Below are positions 20,679 to 34,062 of a stretch of 64,000 bases of DNA, in pieces. Under the pieces are notes generated by a model. That model searched no databases, was not told the DNA's origin, and saw only the letters and a program-made list of their open reading frames with translations. The stretch covers positions 496,001-560,000 of the forward strand of contig OX637806.1 of assembly GCA_951802425.1 (NCBI GenBank). The letters are read 5' to 3'. Both the position numbers and the translations under genes were made by a program. Source of the DNA: Clavaria fumosa. Taxonomy: Eukaryota; Basidiomycota; Agaricomycetes; Agaricales; Clavariaceae. Position 1 is the first letter of the stretch. Every line of letters begins with the position of its first letter.

Positions 20679-23018
20679 ATGTCCAACAGCTGGGACAAGG
20701 ACATCGAGGATGAGCTCCTCGCACTCGCAGGCGACAATGCCAGTGTTAACTCCGCTTCGTCTCCTCACACTGCCCCTGGCTCCGGAGGTAACGCTTTGAG
20801 TAACAACGTCAGCGCCAGCACCGCCCCGACCAAGTCGCGCAAGAAGCGACAGGCCTCTTCGGGCGGAAAGGTGCCCTCCAAGCGGCGAAAACCAGAGTAC
20901 GTCATCTAGTCTATTATAAATCTGTTCCCTCGGGTGGCCAGTCTATGGTTGCTGATGCTGGTCCCTTCCGCAGCATGTCCGACAATGAGCCGGAAAGCGA
21001 AGAAGACGCCGAGCCCCGGAAAGCATATCCTCTTGAGGGCAAGTACATAGACGAGGCTGACAGAGAGAGGTACTTTTTGCTCTTTTGTTCTTGTTCCTTT
21101 TCTCTCCTATTCCACGACTTTCATTTTCTGGGCTTGTACTCGACACGGGCGGCTGGCCCAACTGCTCACGCTGTCTTCCAGACTTGAGAGAATGTCGGAG
21201 GTCGAGCGGGAGTCCGTTCTCGCGCAGCGGCAGGAGGAGATGCAACGCATAGTAGATAAGCGGAACCTAGACCTGATGCTCAAGGCGCAAGCTAGCGCTG
21301 CGGGCAAGAATGTCGATGACGACAGCGTGTCGAAGGCCGCTAAACGTGCGTGAGATGCTTGTCTTAGATAACTCCAGTTTCTTGGCTTTGCAGGGTGGCT
21401 GATGTTTCATAAAACAGGCCAGCACTCTCAAAGGGGGGCCACTAAGGAGAAGACCAAGAAATTGGACGAGCTCAAGGCTCGTCGCCGAGCTAAAGACGAG
21501 AAGAAACGGGTCAGCGCACTTTCTCTTCTGAGCCTACTGCCTCTCACATTATCTCCGCAGACGAAAGTATCCTCTCCAAAACGCGAGCGCTCATCCTCAC
21601 CCATGGAAATGGAGACTTCTGAGGAAGAGGAAGAAGATGGCCAGATCACCAAATTTGACGAGCAGGACGAAAAGTTCAACAGAGCTACAGCAAAGGTACC
21701 AGAGGATGGGATCACCCTCGAAAACATGGGCCCGTGTCAGTTGTCCAGAGATGTGCTTCTGAAGCACTGCGTATCGCCTTGGTTCGGGGAATTTGTAAAA
21801 GGCATGTATTGCACTGTGTCTGCACTCAAACAGGCGTTTCACGGCAAGATGTAAAGGTTGTTGGGTGCGATACTTAATAGGGAATGAGGATGGAGGTGCC
21901 GTCTATCGCGTTTGTGAAATACAAGGTACGGATTTGGTGTTATTTCACTTCCAATTTTGCCGCAATGTTCTGCCATCTCAAGGCGTCAGTGCCGACTGGA
22001 CGAAGATTTACAATATCAATGACATGTCCTTGGACTTTGCCTTGGACCTGAAACATGGCCAATCAGTCAAGGCTTTCCCGATAGACAGAGTCTCGAACGC
22101 GGCAATCACCAAAGTATGTCGCCACAAGGCCGTTTGCATTCTTGTTCAGCCTGTGTCTTATATCGGCCGCCGTAGAGGGAGTTCGAGAGGGTTCGCAAGA
22201 CATGGCAAGTGGACAAGGTCAAACTGCCCACCAAACGTGCCCTCGAGACGAAAATCCTGCAGATGAAAAAGTTGGTCTCGGCACCAATGACAGAGGTCCG
22301 CGTTTTTCTCACGACTCACGACTTTCTCTGGGGCATGCTATTTTCCTTTCCACCAATTTGCTGACTGAAATGGTAATAGAGCGACGTTGCGGCTATGCTA
22401 GCACGGAAGAGTCAGCTACAGGCACACAAGCCTTCTGCGGCATCGTTCACGCTTGAGAAGGCGCGTCTGAATCAGGCACGCACGCTAGCCATCCGTCGAC
22501 AAGACGACGCTGAGTTGGCGGAGCTAGACGCGAAACTCGCAGAGCTGGCTGCTGTGGCAGCAAGTCAAGTGAAGCCGATGTACGGGGCGATGGGCATGAG
22601 GGGCGACGGCAGCGGTGGCGGTACTGATGTGCTTGCAAAGGTGAACGAGCGGAACCGAAAGGCAAACATTGAAGCGGTGCGGCAGGCGGAGCTGCGCGAC
22701 GCGGAGAAGAAACGGCGGGAGAGGAGGCTAGCCAACAGCCGTGCAGGGACGCCTGGCGTTGCGGGTAGTGCGACGGCACCGACACAGGATCCCAGCGCGC
22801 GGTTGAGGACGGTCCCGAGGTTGATGCAGCCCGCGTCACCGAGGCCCGGGACACCAGTGCAGCGCCCTCCGCCCTCGCAGACGAGTGCGGATGCGATGTT
22901 GAACAATCCCCTGGTTGTAGTGAGCTCCCCGACTCCTGCCACTCCTCTGCCCGGGGCGGTAGCCACTCTGGAGGCGAGGATCATCGACTCCATAGAGATT
23001 AACATTGGGGATTTCTAG
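20679..23018 (+). CDS. RTF1: RTF1, Paf1 transcription elongation complex subunit
   Basis: Rtf1 works with RNA polymerase II, coupling elongation to H2B ubiquitylation and later histone marks. The model starts at MSNSWDKDIEDELLALAG, the usual Rtf1 opening. It continues through acidic and basic segments ('DEADRERL...MSEVERESVLAQRQEEM', 'SQRGATKEKTKKLDELKARR') to the Plus3 domain from about 21716 ('CQLSRDVLLKHCVSPWFGEF', 'VRYLIGNEDGGAVYRVCEI', 'FPIDRVSNAAIT'). Helical C-terminal exons follow ('KARLNQARTLAIRRQDDAEL') and the stop is at 23018. Seven or more short introns separate the exons. Earlier in-frame methionines exist near 20607, but the chosen start matches family N-termini. Confidence 0.93.
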
Positions 23019-23388
23019 ATATGAATTTGAGCTGCCATGTACGAATCTTTTTCTCTTGTTCTTCGTTGCAGTTTTATACCATTAGTGATGGCTTTTTTGG
23101 TACAACTGATTTGTGATGCTTCGTTACATAGTTTAATAGGTAATTTATCGACAATCACAATTGATGGATTGGAGGGAGAGAGATTAAGTATGGGAGTGAG
23201 CGCTTGCTGTCCAAGGGCGTGTGACCGAGAAACGGAGTAAGATAAGATAAGATAGTGGCGAAGATCAGTGAACTATAATCCCACGCACGGCCCAACCCTT
23301 GGCTGGTCGCCGTCACGGTCGAGCACCTGCTGTGTGTATGTTGTGCCGTGGCCCCGTCACCCAGCACCAAGCTCACTGGCTCTGAACG

Positions 23389-26300
23389 ATGCCCAACTCG
23401 TCTCTCTCTCTCGACTCCCTCAGCTCGCCTACCCCTTCGCCACAGCCGAGCCGAGTCGGTTTAGCGGCACGCCAGCACGCTCCCGCACCTGCCGTCGACA
23501 GTGGCTCTGACTCCGAGCTTTCGGAGCTGACAGACGACGAAGACGCCATGGACGTCTATGATGCACACCACCATCCGCATTCGCGTCCACATGCCAACGA
23601 ACAGCCGCAGCCGCAGTCGCCGCATGGCAAGAGCCACAATGATAGAAACATGGATGACCCTGTTGTGCAGCGGGCGGAGGATTCTGTGAGTATCGAAGAA
23701 GGTTTACATTCCTCCCACTCTCCTGGCCGTAGAAAACGTGGCCGGCTCGTCCCCCCAAGCATGTGGGAGTGGTATGGCAACGCTGCCAACGGCACTCCCG
23801 GCACCACCGCCAATACCAGCAACCCCACCAACCAGAAACCCACGGATTCTCGGCCCGAGGAAGAAGAGGAAGAAGGAAATTTAGGGCCACCTGTGCCAAT
23901 GGAGGAAGAGGAGGAAGAGGAGGAAGAGGAGGAAGAGGAAGAGGACGCAGACGCAGAGGACAGGGCCGAAGAGGAGGAAGAAGAGGAAGAGACGGTGCCG
24001 CACAAGAAGCAACAGCCCAGTGCTCGCGCAACCGAGATTGTCGTCGTCGCTGAAGATGAGGATGGCGATGAGGATAATGACGACAGTGGTGAGGATGACG
24101 ACGACGACGACGACGACGACCGCAAAGAGTCGCGAATCCACGAGTTGCGAATCGATGCCCGTGTCCGCAGAGCGCGTCTGATGCCCCGCCGGGGTGCATC
24201 ACGCCTTCCAGCACGACATCATCCGACACGGGATTTCCGCGAAGACACCACTGACGAGAACGACGACGATGATGACGACGATCTGGAAACCGCCGCACAG
24301 CAGTTGACTAAGGCAAAGTCCAGGACTCCAGGCGGTGCGCGCTCTCAGAACCACAAGCACCACCCTTCAACCGACCTACCCCACGGCGACGATACGGACT
24401 CCGATACGCGTCAGAAGAACGGCAGCGCCTCGGAAGACGAGAAGGATCAGGACGGCGTGGACAAGGCTACACCGGACAAGCTCCCTGCCGCCATATCCGA
24501 TATCGTCACGACAGGACTGGATATACCCACCCTACGCTCGCCCAAGGCACCGGCATCCGCGTCCATCATGGGTGGATCGTCTATTCTTCCTCCCGCGTCC
24601 CTGTCTCCTGCTAGTTCGCGATCTCGGTCTCCGTCCTCGTCACATTCAGCATCGGAGGAAGAGGATGAAGGAGAGCTACAAGAGAAGGTAATTGGTAGCG
24701 CAACAAACGAGGCTGCCGGACCTCCCAGAGCCGCCCTCCTAGCTCCTATCGAGGCGCCGACAACGATCTCAACCTCAGTGCTAGCCGACGAAAGCGGCGA
24801 GCTCGAACCAGAAGGAGCGGATGAGCAGTCTGCCGGTGAGCAGGAGCTGCAAGAACAGGAACAAGACCTCGAGATAGACCTCGAGCTTGACCTGCAGCCC
24901 GCGCATCGTGCGGAAGCACTCGACGTGCTTGCGGAGATTGAGATGAAGTTTGGCACTCTGAGAGAGAACCTGTACGTGGAGAAAATGGAGGCTTTGGCTG
25001 AGGAAGAGGCTATGATTGCTTCAGGTATCTTCAAGATCCTGTATTTTCCCTCTCGTGGCTCATCAGACTGCTTTTCAGATTCACATCCAGAAATGATCCA
25101 TCTCCAGGCTGAATTATTGAAAAGAAGAGATAAGCGGTTAGAATTGGCAGCCAAGAAAAGAGCGTACGCAATTGCCAATGTCGTGAGGAGGAAGAAGGCG
25201 GACGAAGATGCGATCTGGAGCTGGTGGAAGGTCCGCTTTCACTTTGCAAAGATGAATGAAATTTATTCATTACTATTTGTGTAGCTCGCACGAGACGAGC
25301 TACAGATGGAAATGATTGCGGAGACAAATCGTAAAAGAAGAAGGTTGGAGAGAGAAAGGAGAGGTATAGAGAGGCCACAACCTGGTGCGCCATAGCCCAT
25401 CTTTCTTCGCAGCCCAGTGAATGACCTTCCCCATCGACAAACAGTTCGTAAAATACCTCAACCACCTCGTGAAGTACCCGCTCCACCTACGCTCCGCCAG
25501 ATCGTCAAAGCATTACCACTCAAACCCGCATCACGCTACCGAGAACGAGACAAGCACGCGCTCGCGAACGCTGCGTACCCCAATCTCGCGCCGCTGTCAT
25601 CAAGCGAACTGATGCACGACCTCGAGTACCTACACCAGCACAGACGGAACACGTATGACCCACATCGAATGGGCGTCGGTCCCGATCTTGGGGGCGTTGG
25701 GCTCGCATCTACTTCGGCGATGGGTCTGGGAGCGCCCATGCCTCCCAACGGCTATGACCCCACTTACTTCGATGGCGTTGGTCTTGGCGTTGGCACCAGC
25801 ATGGGCGTGGGGATGGGTGCCCCACCGACGTTCGCGCCGATGGGGATCGGAAGAAACGGAATTCCGCCACACGCAGCCCCAGCACATTTTCAATCACAGC
25901 ACCCCCCACCTACCACGTCTGCACTGCCACCACCACCACCACCACATGGCTTCCCGCGACGGACACATCCCACTCTTCCGCCGCCCCATCCGCCGTCGCA
26001 CGCCCACGCCCACGCGCCGACACCGCTCGCGCAAGGGTCTTTTGGACACGAGCAGGACGTGGGAGGAGGGAGTGCAGGCCCATCTTCGCATCCGCCTCAT
26101 CAGTACTTTGGATCGGTCGGGGGTGCTTATGGCGGTGGCGTTCAGACGCATGGGGGATTGGGCAGGAGCATCTCGCCCATTATGATGAACGGACCGGGAA
26201 AGCAGAGTAGCACGTGGTCAGGAGGAGCTTTGAGCAAGGGCGTTGGCTGGATGAAAGGAGAGGGTCATCCGAGTGATCTGGACGACGACGGGAGGGATCG

Positions 26301-27717
26301 ACGGGACGGAAGACGTGAATACGACCGAGAAAGGGATCGCGACAAGAGGCCAGACCGTGAGAACACAAGAGAGGCACACGATCTCGAGCGTGAACGTGAT
26401 CATGAGAGGAGCTTCCATCTACATATGCCACCACAGCATTTGCCACCACAACATCAGTCACATCAGCATCGACATCCTCCTCCACCTCATCATGTTCAGA
26501 GTTCTCCTGGGCAAGTGACACACCCACACCACGGACATCACTCGCACGTCGTGCACAATCACCACCCACATCCTTCGCCACCTGGGTCTGTTGTTGGTCC
26601 TGGCCACTCATTGGGACCGCTAGCGGGACCGGGCTCAAACACCCATAGCCCTCGTCTCATGTCTGGCCGTGAATTCGAGCCGGTTCGCGCACGCCACGAC
26701 ATCTCTCATTCCTCGACGGATGGCATGAGCCTCAAGCCAGGCGGCTCGTCTCCAGCGCTGCTGCCTCCTTGGAAGGGCGAGGACGCGCAGGAATATCGGT
26801 CCACTAAGCATGCGTCTAGTCGTTCTTCGGCGGCGACCGGGTCTGGGTCAACGGACGAGCGGGACCGCCCGTTGGCGGTACCGTACATGGTGGCGCCGAC
26901 ACAGCCGCATGGCAGGTCGTCGCACGTGAACGGGCAGGGCTCAGCTGGGCAATCCCCATTGGCGGCAGCGTGGACCGGCGGGCCAGAGGATGGACCTGCT
27001 TTCGGGTACTCCGGTGCGGCGTTGGACGCCCATGCGGAAGCCGGCGGTTCGTCACACCGGTTTGCGAGGCCGGGCAGTCGGTCGTCAGGCGCGGCAGCCC
27101 CGCCCCCGTTACCCCTTCCACCTGCAGTCGGCGCACCATCTGCAGGAGGAACACGGGATACTCCGCCGCAGCCCCTGCACTCGAGACGCGACTCCCTGGG
27201 GATGGGGATGAGCCCGCCGCGCACGCGCACGGGACGCTCAGGCTACGCACCGCCGCCGTTGGGGCCGTCAAGCCCATCCGCGCCGAGTTCCGCGTCCGCG
27301 TCTGCGTTTGGGGAGCGGCTTCCGTCGCCTGGGTGGTATCCGCCGGTCCGGCCGACGAGCGCCACTGGTGCGAAATTGCACCACCGTTCGGGCTCGCCGA
27401 TGCTGGCGCCGCTGTCGGGTGGTGCGAAAGGGCCGGGGTCGGCGTCTGTGTACTCGCCGCGGTTGTTGGGTCCTGGCCAGACGCCCGGTGTGTTGGCTGA
27501 GATGGGAGGGGGTCATAGCGTGAATGGGGGTGGGAGCGCAGCGCCATTTAGTAGTCGGACGGGGTCTCCCCGACTTGGGCTGTCGTTTGCGGGGAGTGCG
27601 GCTGGACAGACTGGGCGTGCGGCCCCAGGGCAGACCTCAGATAGGGCATCGCCGAGGCTACCTTCGCTATCGCCTGCTACGAAAATAAATGCGGTACAGA
27701 CCGTAGATGGGTCTTAA
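23389..27717 (+). CDS. Sds3-domain protein, Rpd3/Sin3 deacetylase complex type, with long disordered arms
   Basis: A protein of about 1,350 residues. The N-terminal 500 residues are low-complexity with acidic blocks (runs of Glu near 23905-23945 and Asp near 24090-24120). The Sds3 coiled coil follows: 'ALDVLAEIEMKFGTLRENLY', 'KMEALAEEEAMIAS', an intron at 25026-25079, then 'HPEMIHLQAELLKRRDKRLE' and 'AYAIANVVRRKKADEDAIWS'. Two more short introns (ending near 25284 and 25411) lead into a long Gly/Pro/His/Ser-rich C-terminal region ending at 27717. Sds3/Dep1 proteins scaffold the Rpd3L histone deacetylase. The C-terminal extension has a His-rich stretch (about 26420-26590) and an Arg/Asp-rich stretch (26290-26400). 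Sds3 versus Dep1 orthology is not resolved. Confidence 0.85.
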
Positions 27718-29074
27718 TTGAGCAAGCGGCGTGGGCTTGGAGCCACCTTTTTTTCTCTCGTTTCTGTTGTTCTCTAATCTTCTTCTGATACCGAAAGCAA
27801 GGTAGAAATATCGTTGTGCTTGTGTTTGTCAGTTCCTATTCTTTCTTTCTTTCTTTCTCTGGAAATACAAGATATGACAGTGATCGTCGCCGCCTCGGTT
27901 GTACGGATGATCTGCGCGATTTTTGTTGACAGATGGGCGGGGTCATCAGCGTACAAATGCTAAGCGATGTCGGCCGCTGACACGTAGCCTCAACGAAGCC
28001 GCAACATCGGCGCGTGCCGGATCTCCCTGCGGCGTAGGGTGGCCGCATGAGAGACGGTCACCTGAACTGGTCGCTATTGCGCGTAGTCGCTAGGGTGCGT
28101 CTTGATGCCGCTAACCTGTGGCGAATCATTCACAACTAGTCTCTTCACTGGCTTCACCGGCTTCACCCCCTTTCTGCCTTGCACTTCTTTCCATCTCTCG
28201 CAGGTCTATTCGCAATGTCGAACCAGGCTCGATCGATCATGCCACGTTCAGATTAGTGGAGGATCGACGACGTTCTTTTTTTGATCTGTTGACTAACCGT
28301 ACGGCAAATTTCACGTTGAACTATGATTGGCAGGATCACCGGCCGCTGATGCGGTACAGTAGCGTCAGCATTCTTCATGTGACCTGCCGAGAATGTAGGG
28401 TTTGATGTGAAGGAAACTCCTTGGTAACCCTGTACGGGACACGCCACCTCCCGACAGTACATCAACTTTTATGACAGCAGGAGTGAAGTTAGTCGTCAGG
28501 TTCGTCAGACCCTGGTGATGCAGGAACTCTCCAAAGTACGTTACTAACTGCTGCATGAAAGGCGCCACATTCCCGGTTGAGTCGTGCTTGTGAGTGCCGA
28601 TTGACTCGGGAAATAGAACGCTCAGCAGTCGTAGTCCAAGTTTGAATTATTCTGACATGAGCCATATTTTCCAGTCGATGATCTACGGTGTTCCGCTGCG
28701 CATACATATATTGACAATCGAGGGCAATTCCTTTTCCAGGGACGAATTTGATTTAGTCACGAGGTCTTGTAAGACGATCGACTTGATGACTAAATTGATC
28801 TGACCAAATCCACCCAAACAGGAAAGTGTCATGTCATTTCATTGTGCCAATCAATAACATGTACACACAAATATATACTCAGACCCTTTGGTTTGGCTGT
28901 GCATGTCACCACCTTGTTACTCGAATGCCATTTTTCTATAAACTGTGGAGGCGAATTAGAAAACTTTGCAAGTCAGTCAAACCCTTCTTGTTCTCAAACT
29001 ACTTGCATCGTCTTTTTTGGCATCAAAAGTCCTCTTCGTCTTTCCGGTATTAAGACCGCATTGCTGTAACGACG
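27718..29074. other. Intergenic region without a supported gene
   Basis: About 1.36 kb between the Sds3-domain gene and the Zn2Cys6 regulator. Short frames around 28365-28707 (minus) look partly protein-like, but I can name no family and they are broken. A pyrimidine tract near 27838-27860 follows the Sds3 gene. Confidence 0.4.
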
Positions 29075-32000
29075 ATGTCCATCTCTACCTTTCACCCTCC
29101 AGAGTCATTCCCCTTCCAAGATTCAACGCCACAGCAGCACGGGATCATCAAGCGAGAACCTTCTCATAGACCACATTCCGCCAGCCTGCTCAACTTTCAA
29201 TTCCAGTTTCCGCCGCTCCCCTCCTCTGCAAGTCAGCCGGAGCCACCAAATGCGCCGTTCTTTCGTTTCGGATCCGATTCCCCCACGTACGGCTTCTCCG
29301 TCCCTACGACAACCTGGCCCGCCGCAGATGCTTCCGCGAATCACGATCCAAGCTCCGCCAAGCCCCGCCACGCCGTTACATTCAGCGACGAATACGATGA
29401 CGTCACCGATCAGTTCGAAGACGGGTCCACATCCCAGTCTAAAGTGGTACGGCGGAGAAGCACGAAGGGTGGGTCTCCACCTCTGCTACCTCATCTTGGC
29501 GTGTGCTGATCTCGGTGATGACGTACGCCTGCAATGGCCAATTCCAGCATGCGATCAGTGCCGCAAGTCGAAATGCAAGTGCGAGCGCAGCATCCAAGGT
29601 CAACCATGTCGCAACTGTATTTTGCTTGGAGCGAGTGAGTGTACTGCGTATCAAGTCCATCTTCCGTACGCCTTTTTGATAGCCCTTCAGCGTGTACCTT
29701 CCTCGGGCCTTCCCGCAAGCGCGGTCCGCCAAAGGTAGTCATCATCCTTGCCGCCTCATTATATATCCTCCTCACTACCTACCTTCGTAAAGGGTTACAT
29801 TGACGCTATAGAAGGGCGCCTACATCAAACAGAAGCCCTTCTTGCTTTGCTCATTTCTTCTGGGGACGAGCGAGCAAGAGGTCTCCTTGACGATCTTGCC
29901 AAGGCAAGTGCGCTGCGTCTCTCTTTGCCAACCTTTGCAATTTGGTCGCCTGGAAAGTTATTGACTCTGGATTGCGAATAGGACCCATCCGCCAAGGAGA
30001 TTTTGGATCGCGTTGTGTATTCTCCATATGCTTCTAAATCAGGCAAACCTTTCACAAATCCTCGACCCCATGTTACCGCTAACATGGAATCCAATCCTCC
30101 CTCCGGGTATGTGTCTCCGACCACCGGGCCTGAGATCGCAGGGAAAGCTATCACACAGTCCGTGCCCTTTTCGTCGTTGTCATCTTTGTCTTATTCGGAT
30201 TTCCAGTCCATCCAATGAGTGGCAGAACGACGTGTCGACGATGCTGGACAACGTCGCCGCTGAGCACTCGACACCGCAGAGTGGGCCTCCATTTCGCTCG
30301 CATCTTGCCTCAAACGGCGCTGCTGCTGCGTATTCGGATACCTCAGTAGATTTAAGTAGCGGCCAACCAGTTCCGAGCAGGAGGCAGCGAAGGCGTGTAG
30401 AAGGGAGCCTGCCCAGAGGATCTGGTCACTCGCATCCTTATGCTGACTCCTCGGTCCCGGACACGTCGGCCGCCGGTCACAAGCCCCACGGATGGTTTGA
30501 TAAATGGAGGAGCCCGGGCGAGCAACTAGAACACGCGTCCATGAGTTCCGATTCAGGAGACGAAGACGAGCTGGGCGAGGCGGTTGGCCAGTTGAGCCTG
30601 AATGAGGAGGCCCAAGTGAGGTTCCATGGGAAGGCAAGCGGCTTGCACCTGCTCGGTAGTAAGGAAAGGGTGGACATGAGGAACGAAGGGGGCATTTGGT
30701 AAATGTTTCTTCTTATCATGTTGATGTCGCCTCACCGTCATTGAATGATTAAACCAGGCGGTTCCCTCGAGCACGTGTTTGGCCGCCCCTGCCTGGAAAT
30801 CAAGAAATCACCGCCTCTGCAGAGTCCTACGATGACACTATGGCTCATTTGCCGTCAACCGCAGCGCAGGATCATTTACTGGAGCTCTACTTCACCTATG
30901 TCCATCCCTCATTTCCGATCATACATAAAGGAGCCTTCCTTTCTATATATCGGCACGGGTGAGTGCTACAGTCGCGAGTGGATTGGTCTTTTGTTATTGG
31001 AAAACTCACTTGCGTGTACTCAAGAGAGCTCCCAGCGGATAGGTTAAGTGCTAGCACCGGCCCCGACGGCGTCTCACGCCAGCCTTCCTCTTCTGTTCTT
31101 TGTCGGCCGCGCCGCGTATCTGCGCTCCTCCTGCTCACAATGTTCTCGATCTCCGCACGATACTCGTCGAGCGATATACTGCCGATCCCTCCGCCGCCGC
31201 CGAACGGGCTGTCGATGTGGACTGCCGGGGACGACTTCCTGGACAGGGCCAAGGTGATACTGGACATGTCGTACGCGAGCTCGCGGCTGTCGACGTGCCA
31301 GGCGCTGCTGTTGTTGGGCTACCGAGAGATCGGGATCGGAGCGATGGCGCAGGCGTGGACGTACGTTGGGATGGCGATCCGGATGGCGCAGGATCTGGGC
31401 CTGCATCGGAGCGCGGATGGGTGGGCCCGGGAGGAGCTTGGCGGGCGGTTGTTTAATGAGTGGGAGTTGCAGGAAAGAAAGCGGGTGTGGTATGGTTGTG
31501 AGATCATGGACAAATACGTGTCGACGTATATTGGTAAGAGTGGCCAGCGCGTTTTAAAGCCGCTTGTTCTATTCTTTCTTTTCCGCCCTCGCTCTTTCAG
31601 ATTGATGGGAGATTTTCTTACTCACACCATGGACAGGTCGGCCGCTGTGTATCTTCGAGCGGGATTTTGACACCCCACTCCCGAGTGTGGACGATGTTCG
31701 TTGCATTTCCCTCAATAACTTTTGCTACGTGATTTACTTGACGCTAATGACATTTATTGTTTCGCAGAGCGAAGAGACGGAGTTTTGGGCCCCACATTCG
31801 TCTCCGCCTCCTCAGACCAATCCGTCAGAGACACATTACCAAGCTGAAATTGACAAATTGCCTTGGGTTGGGCATTTCTTGTCATGCTTCAATGCCTCAG
31901 CCGTCTTGTGTGCGTGTTTCTCATCTAGCTGCCTGCGTTTCCCACTTTCTGCGTTCTTCCCTCATCTCGAATCCGGCTGACCTTTTTTCGAATGACATTC

Positions 32001-33697
32001 AGCGGGAATCCTCGGCACGATTGTGGAAACGATCTACGCCGTCCGACCCCCGCTGAGCCGACACGCAGAGAGCCAGCGCATTGAAGCACGCCTGGACAAA
32101 TGGTACATTGAGCTGCCCGAACATTTGCAGCATTCGCTCGTGTCCTCGAAGCCGCGGGTGCCGCCACCACACATCTTGACTCTGCACATGCAGTATTGGT
32201 GCACGGTTCTGCTGCTCCATCGAGCCTTGTAAGTGTCGTCGTTAATTTATGTCTTTCCCTTACTTCTATTTGACTAATCGCGTGTCACAAATCTCTAGTA
32301 TTCGTAACCCGAGTTCGAAGAGCAAGCAGTCAGTATCCACCTCTCATACCTTTTCTTTTCCCTTTCGTTGTCCTCTCATTCTGAAGGAAATGATTCAGGT
32401 CAAATGGTTCGGAAAACGGAGACGACACGGAATCTCGGACGATGTACGCGGAGAAAAGCTATGAGTTCTGTGCATCTGCCGCAAACCACATCACATCAAT
32501 TGGTGATTACCATCTTCACTCCGTGCATTTGTAGCTTGACTCACCTCGCTGCTGTCACCTCTCAGCGTCTCTGTATGCGGAGCATCATTGCCTCAAGCGA
32601 GCGGCAGTCTTCCTGTGTTACTACATCTTCTCCGCTAGCATCATGCATGTCACAAGCTGTGTGTGCACTCTCTTCGTTGTGTTCCGCTTCGGTCCTGATA
32701 CCCCCCTCTCTTCTTTCGTTTTGTTGCTCTCGCCCAGTGATGACGTATCCCACTGATCCACAGGCGCGCGAGGGCTTGAGCAAGTGCATTGACTTGCTGT
32801 CGAGGATGGAGATCGTCTGGCCAGCAGCGGGCCGCGCGCTAGTGCTCCTCCTGGGCCACAAAGTGCATCGGATCATCGAAGACACGAAGCGGCCGTCGCC
32901 TGCTCCTGTGCCGAACGTGAAGCGCGCGGCAGAGCATTTGCCCGACGACGCGGAATTGCCTGAGCGCGAGGGTCTTGCGACGAGCGGGACTGCACATGTG
33001 CAACAGCAGCAGGTGCGTAGTATACAGACGTTCTGGGGCCCTCAACCCTAACACACGCATTTTTGGTTGTCCTCCTTCTTTGCAGCGTCAGGTTGGTCCG
33101 CCGAGGGTGCCGTTCCACGCCTCTTCGACGTCTTCACAGACGCCAACAATGTCCTCATACGACCGCTGGGTGGAGACGAACCCCCAACTGTTTCAAGACA
33201 CGCTATCGACGTCGGTGCTGCCGCAGTTGTACAGCACTGGGTTTTTCGACGAGCGCGGCGCGTCCATCACGCATTACCACGTGCCGTCGCCGACACACCC
33301 TCCACTTGTGCAGCAGACGACTGGGGATGCTACCGCACCGGCGAGCCAAGGGAGGCTGGAGATGCTGCCGGAGTATTGGACGGAATATGGTTACTCGGAC
33401 TTCCGGCAGCAGCAGCAGCAGCAACAGCAGCAACAGCGAAAGGAGCCGCGGCCGCATGAGATGGCTGAGTATGGTTGCCCGCCAGCTGATCCGTTGGCGT
33501 CGTCGGAACGATCGACGGTCGGACAGCCTGCTGCTGGCGCTCCGCCTCAAACGGGCACGTACTTGCCGGATCACTTTTCGTTGTACGGTGAGTTTTCTTA
33601 GTTTTAACATCTTTTTCCCTTTCGCTTGCTCGGTTTTGCCTAAATGCGATACTGAGACTGGTGTTCTGCAGGTGCTGCCCATCGTCGAGTAATCTAA
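29075..33697 (+). CDS. Zn2Cys6 transcription factor with fungal-specific regulatory domain
   Basis: The N-terminal exon (from 29075) is Pro/Ser-rich. Near 29546-29640 the zinc cluster reads 'ACDQCRKSKCKCERSIQG' then 'PCRNCILLGASECT', giving the six cysteines of a binuclear cluster. A coiled segment follows ('GYIDAIEGRLHQTEALLALL'). The middle homology domain starts at about 30880 ('LYFTYVHPSFPIIHKGAFL') and contains 'LLTMFSISARYSS', 'AWTYVGMAIRMAQDLGLHRS', 'ERKRVWYGCEIMDKYVST', 'RPLCIFERDFDTPLPSVDD' and 'ETEFWAPH', a pattern like XlnR-type regulators. A poly-Gln tract lies near 33408-33437. The last exon joins at 33672, and TAA is at 33695-33697. DNA-binding targets cannot be told. Many introns make the exact model uncertain. 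Confidence 0.85.
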
Positions 33698-34062
33698 AGG
33701 GTCGAAGCTACGTTGGGGGGGTGGAGTGTGGCCACAAAAAATCGTCATTTCTCGCTCAGTGTAAAGTGTATCATTAGCCATTCGTAGATTTCTCATATAT
33801 ATAGCACGCATTAGCTACTACAATGTACGATAGTGAAAATGAAGAAGAGACGAGAGAGTAGACTTTTATATATAAAAGGGCTGTACATAAGCTGGTGTGT
33901 AACGAGAATGTTCAAGAACCATCCTCCACTTTCCCAGACGAGTATGACTATGAGACTGCAGTGCGCCGTGAGCAAATCCACCCACGGCCACCACATCACA
34001 AGTCGAAGGCTTGAAAGCACATAGCCAATAAAGGACCCAGAGTCCCAACCTCACCGTGAACG
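33698..34062. other. Shared 3'/5' flank between transcription factor and Hikeshi gene
   Basis: Nothing coding is supported in these 365 bp. It should hold the regulator's 3' UTR and the Hikeshi promoter. Confidence 0.5.

Noticed and set aside
23429..24298. Long minus-strand open frames opposite the Sds3-domain gene
   Set aside because: They arise from the repetitive Glu/Asp codons of the real gene; the antisense translations are runs of Ser, Leu or Pro/Arg without features.
26706..27547. Minus-strand and alternate-frame ORFs in the Gly/Pro-rich end of the Sds3-domain gene
   Set aside because: High GC makes several frames open at once. Only the plus frame that continues from the coiled-coil exons is supported.
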